Below, piece after piece: positions 5,147-6,238 of a stretch of 6,238 nt of DNA; position 1 is the first letter of the stretch, and the number at the start of each line of letters is the position of its first letter. Origin of the DNA: Planctomycetaceae bacterium (GTDB lineage: Bacteria > Planctomycetota > Planctomycetia > Pirellulales > UBA1268); contig SIAG01000250.1 in the NCBI GenBank assembly GCA_009691925.1, positions 1-6,238 on the forward strand, written 5' to 3'. Below the pieces are notes generated by a model. The model saw only the letters and a program-made list of their open reading frames with translations. It had not been told where the DNA came from and made no database searches. Both the position numbers and the translations under genes were made by a program.

Positions 5147-6238
5147 ATGGTTGTTTTCTCCCCGCATCGCCTCTCGCTTGTCGTCGTCCTGGTCCTCGGC
5201 TGCAGTCAGCCGTCCCCACCAGGAGCGCCGCCGCGGAGCACCGCCCTTCCCGGCCCGGCCACACGCCAGCCCACCGCGTCGCAATCCACCACGCCGTCGT
5301 CGGAAGCCGACGCCGCGCCGATCCGGTTTGTCGACGCCACGGAAGCCTCTCGAATCGGATTTGTCCACACCGACGGCAGCCGTGGTCAGCGCTACCTCGT
5401 CGAGCCGCTGTCGGCCGGCGTCGCCACGTTCGACTACGACGGTGACGGCCGGATCGATCTCTATCTCCCCAACGGGGCGGCACTGCCGGGAGCCGAGCCC
5501 GCAGACTCCGATCCGCCCCCCCGGCACGCGCTGTGCCGAAATCTCGGCGCAGGGGTGTTTCGCGATGTGAGCCTCGCCGCCGGCATCGACTGCCGCGACT
5601 ACGGCCTCGGGGTCGTTGCCGGGGACGTCGACGAAGACGGGTTTCCCGATCTCTTTCTCACCACGTTCGGGGCCAAGCGACTGTTTCGCAATCTCGGCGA
5701 CGGCACGTTTGTCGATGCCACGGACAGCGCCAACGTGGCCGATGGGGAGAAGGTCGGCGCGGGGGCCGCCTTCCTCGATGCCGACGGCGACGGCGACCTC
5801 GATCTCTATGCCGCCAACTATGTCAAGTTCACACTCGGGAACCATCACCCTCGCTCGTTCAAGGGCTTTCCCGCCTACGCCGGCCCCCGTGATTATCCCC
5901 CCTGGCCTGACACCTTCTTCCGCAATGCAGGCGACGGCCGCTTCGTCGATGCGAGTCTCGAGGTGGGGATCGCCGCGGTGGCTGGCCCGGGGATGGGGGT
6001 CGTCTGTCTCGATCACGATGACGATGGCGACACCGACATCTATGTCGGCAACGACGCCCTCGAGGGGAACTTCCTCTTCGAGAACGACGGCCTGGGCCAC
6101 TTCCGCGAGACCGCGCTGGCGGCCGGCGTGGCCGTGAACCGGTTCGGCGCCGAGATCGGCAGCATGGGGACGGAGGCGGGCGATGCCGACGGCGACGGGA
6201 GGATCGACCTGTTCGTCACCGACTTCCAGCCCGATCTC
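5147..6238 (+). CDS. CRTAC1-like FG-GAP/VCBS repeat lipoprotein (3' end outside window)
   Basis: Its first 364 residues are in the window with no stop. A short signal peptide with a basic residue and hydrophobic core (LSLVVVLVLGC) ends in a lipobox-like VLGC, so Cys19 is the probable lipidated residue. A Pro/Ser/Thr-rich linker (20-57) leads to the domain start IRFVDATEASRIGFVHTDG, a typical CRTAC1 opening. Five calcium-binding FG-GAP/VCBS loops of the form DxDxDGxxD follow at 96-104, 160-168, 211-219, 289-297 and 346-354, separated by FRNLGDGTFVDAT-type strands. The fold is a beta propeller of the integrin-alpha type. Family members end in an ASPIC/UnbV domain, which should lie beyond the window. 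The protein is expected in the periplasm or at the outer surface, where it probably binds proteins or glycans; no enzymatic role is established. It sits 1 nt downstream of the TPR gene. The start is fixed by GGAGAAGG and the signal peptide. Confidence 0.92.
   Translation, partial: MVVFSPHRLSLVVVLVLGCSQPSPPGAPPRSTALPGPATRQPTASQSTTPSSEADAAPIRFVDATEASRIGFVHTDGSRGQRYLVEPLSAGVATFDYDGDGRIDLYLPNGAALPGAEPADSDPPPRHALCRNLGAGVFRDVSLAAGIDCRDYGLGVVAGDVDEDGFPDLFLTTFGAKRLFRNLGDGTFVDATDSANVADGEKVGAGAAFLDADGDGDLDLYAANYVKFTLGNHHPRSFKGFPAYAGPRDYPPWPDTFFRNAGDGRFVDASLEVGIAAVAGPGMGVVCLDHDDDGDTDIYVGNDALEGNFLFENDGLGHFRETALAAGVAVNRFGAEIGSMGTEAGDADGDGRIDLFVTDFQPDL

Noticed and set aside
4919..6100. A 393-codon open frame on the minus strand opposite the TPR and CRTAC1 genes
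   Set aside because: Its many Val/Ile/Glu-rich stretches are the complement of the Asp/Gly calcium loops of the CRTAC1 gene. The sense strand has a signal peptide, ribosome site and domain repeats; this frame has none.

Overview
This is a GC-rich, gene-dense bacterial window with short intergenic gaps. It holds six clear genes and the 3' end of a seventh. The gene content is a Gfo/Idh/MocA oxidoreductase, a PolB-like 3'-5' exonuclease, a rhomboid protease with a conserved soluble tail, a TPR protein, and a CRTAC1-type FG-GAP lipoprotein. Together with the base composition, this best fits a planctomycete (Planctomycetota). That assignment is an inference from gene families, as there is no rRNA or other phylogenetic marker here. 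I see no tRNA, rRNA, CRISPR array, insertion sequence or phage gene.

Layout. (1) Bases 1-990, plus strand: the C-terminal end of an unrecognised protein, then after 30 nt a small pentapeptide-repeat protein. The 3' end of the latter looks frameshifted at a run of seven G. (2) Bases 878-2953, minus strand: a cytoplasmic-type Gfo/Idh/MocA oxidoreductase followed 12 nt later by a DEDDy exonuclease of the predicted PolB-like family, probably co-transcribed. The exonuclease converges on the pentapeptide gene. (3) Bases 2954-3182: a divergent intergenic region with a perfect 7-bp hairpin. (4) Bases 3183-6238, plus strand: a tight three-gene run of rhomboid protease, membrane-anchored TPR protein (19-nt gap) and CRTAC1-like lipoprotein (1-nt gap, cut by the window end).

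How the genes may work together. The rhomboid-TPR-CRTAC1 run is the most coherent unit. All three products are predicted to be at or across the cell envelope, and the last two are almost certainly translationally coupled. The TPR protein has one Ala/Gly-rich transmembrane helix, which makes it a testable candidate substrate for the neighbouring rhomboid. The oxidoreductase and exonuclease are from unrelated pathways, and their pairing may reflect only compact gene packing.

Very long open frames occur opposite the real genes, including a 967-codon frame opposite the oxidoreductase and exonuclease. They are explained by high GC and are not reported as genes.
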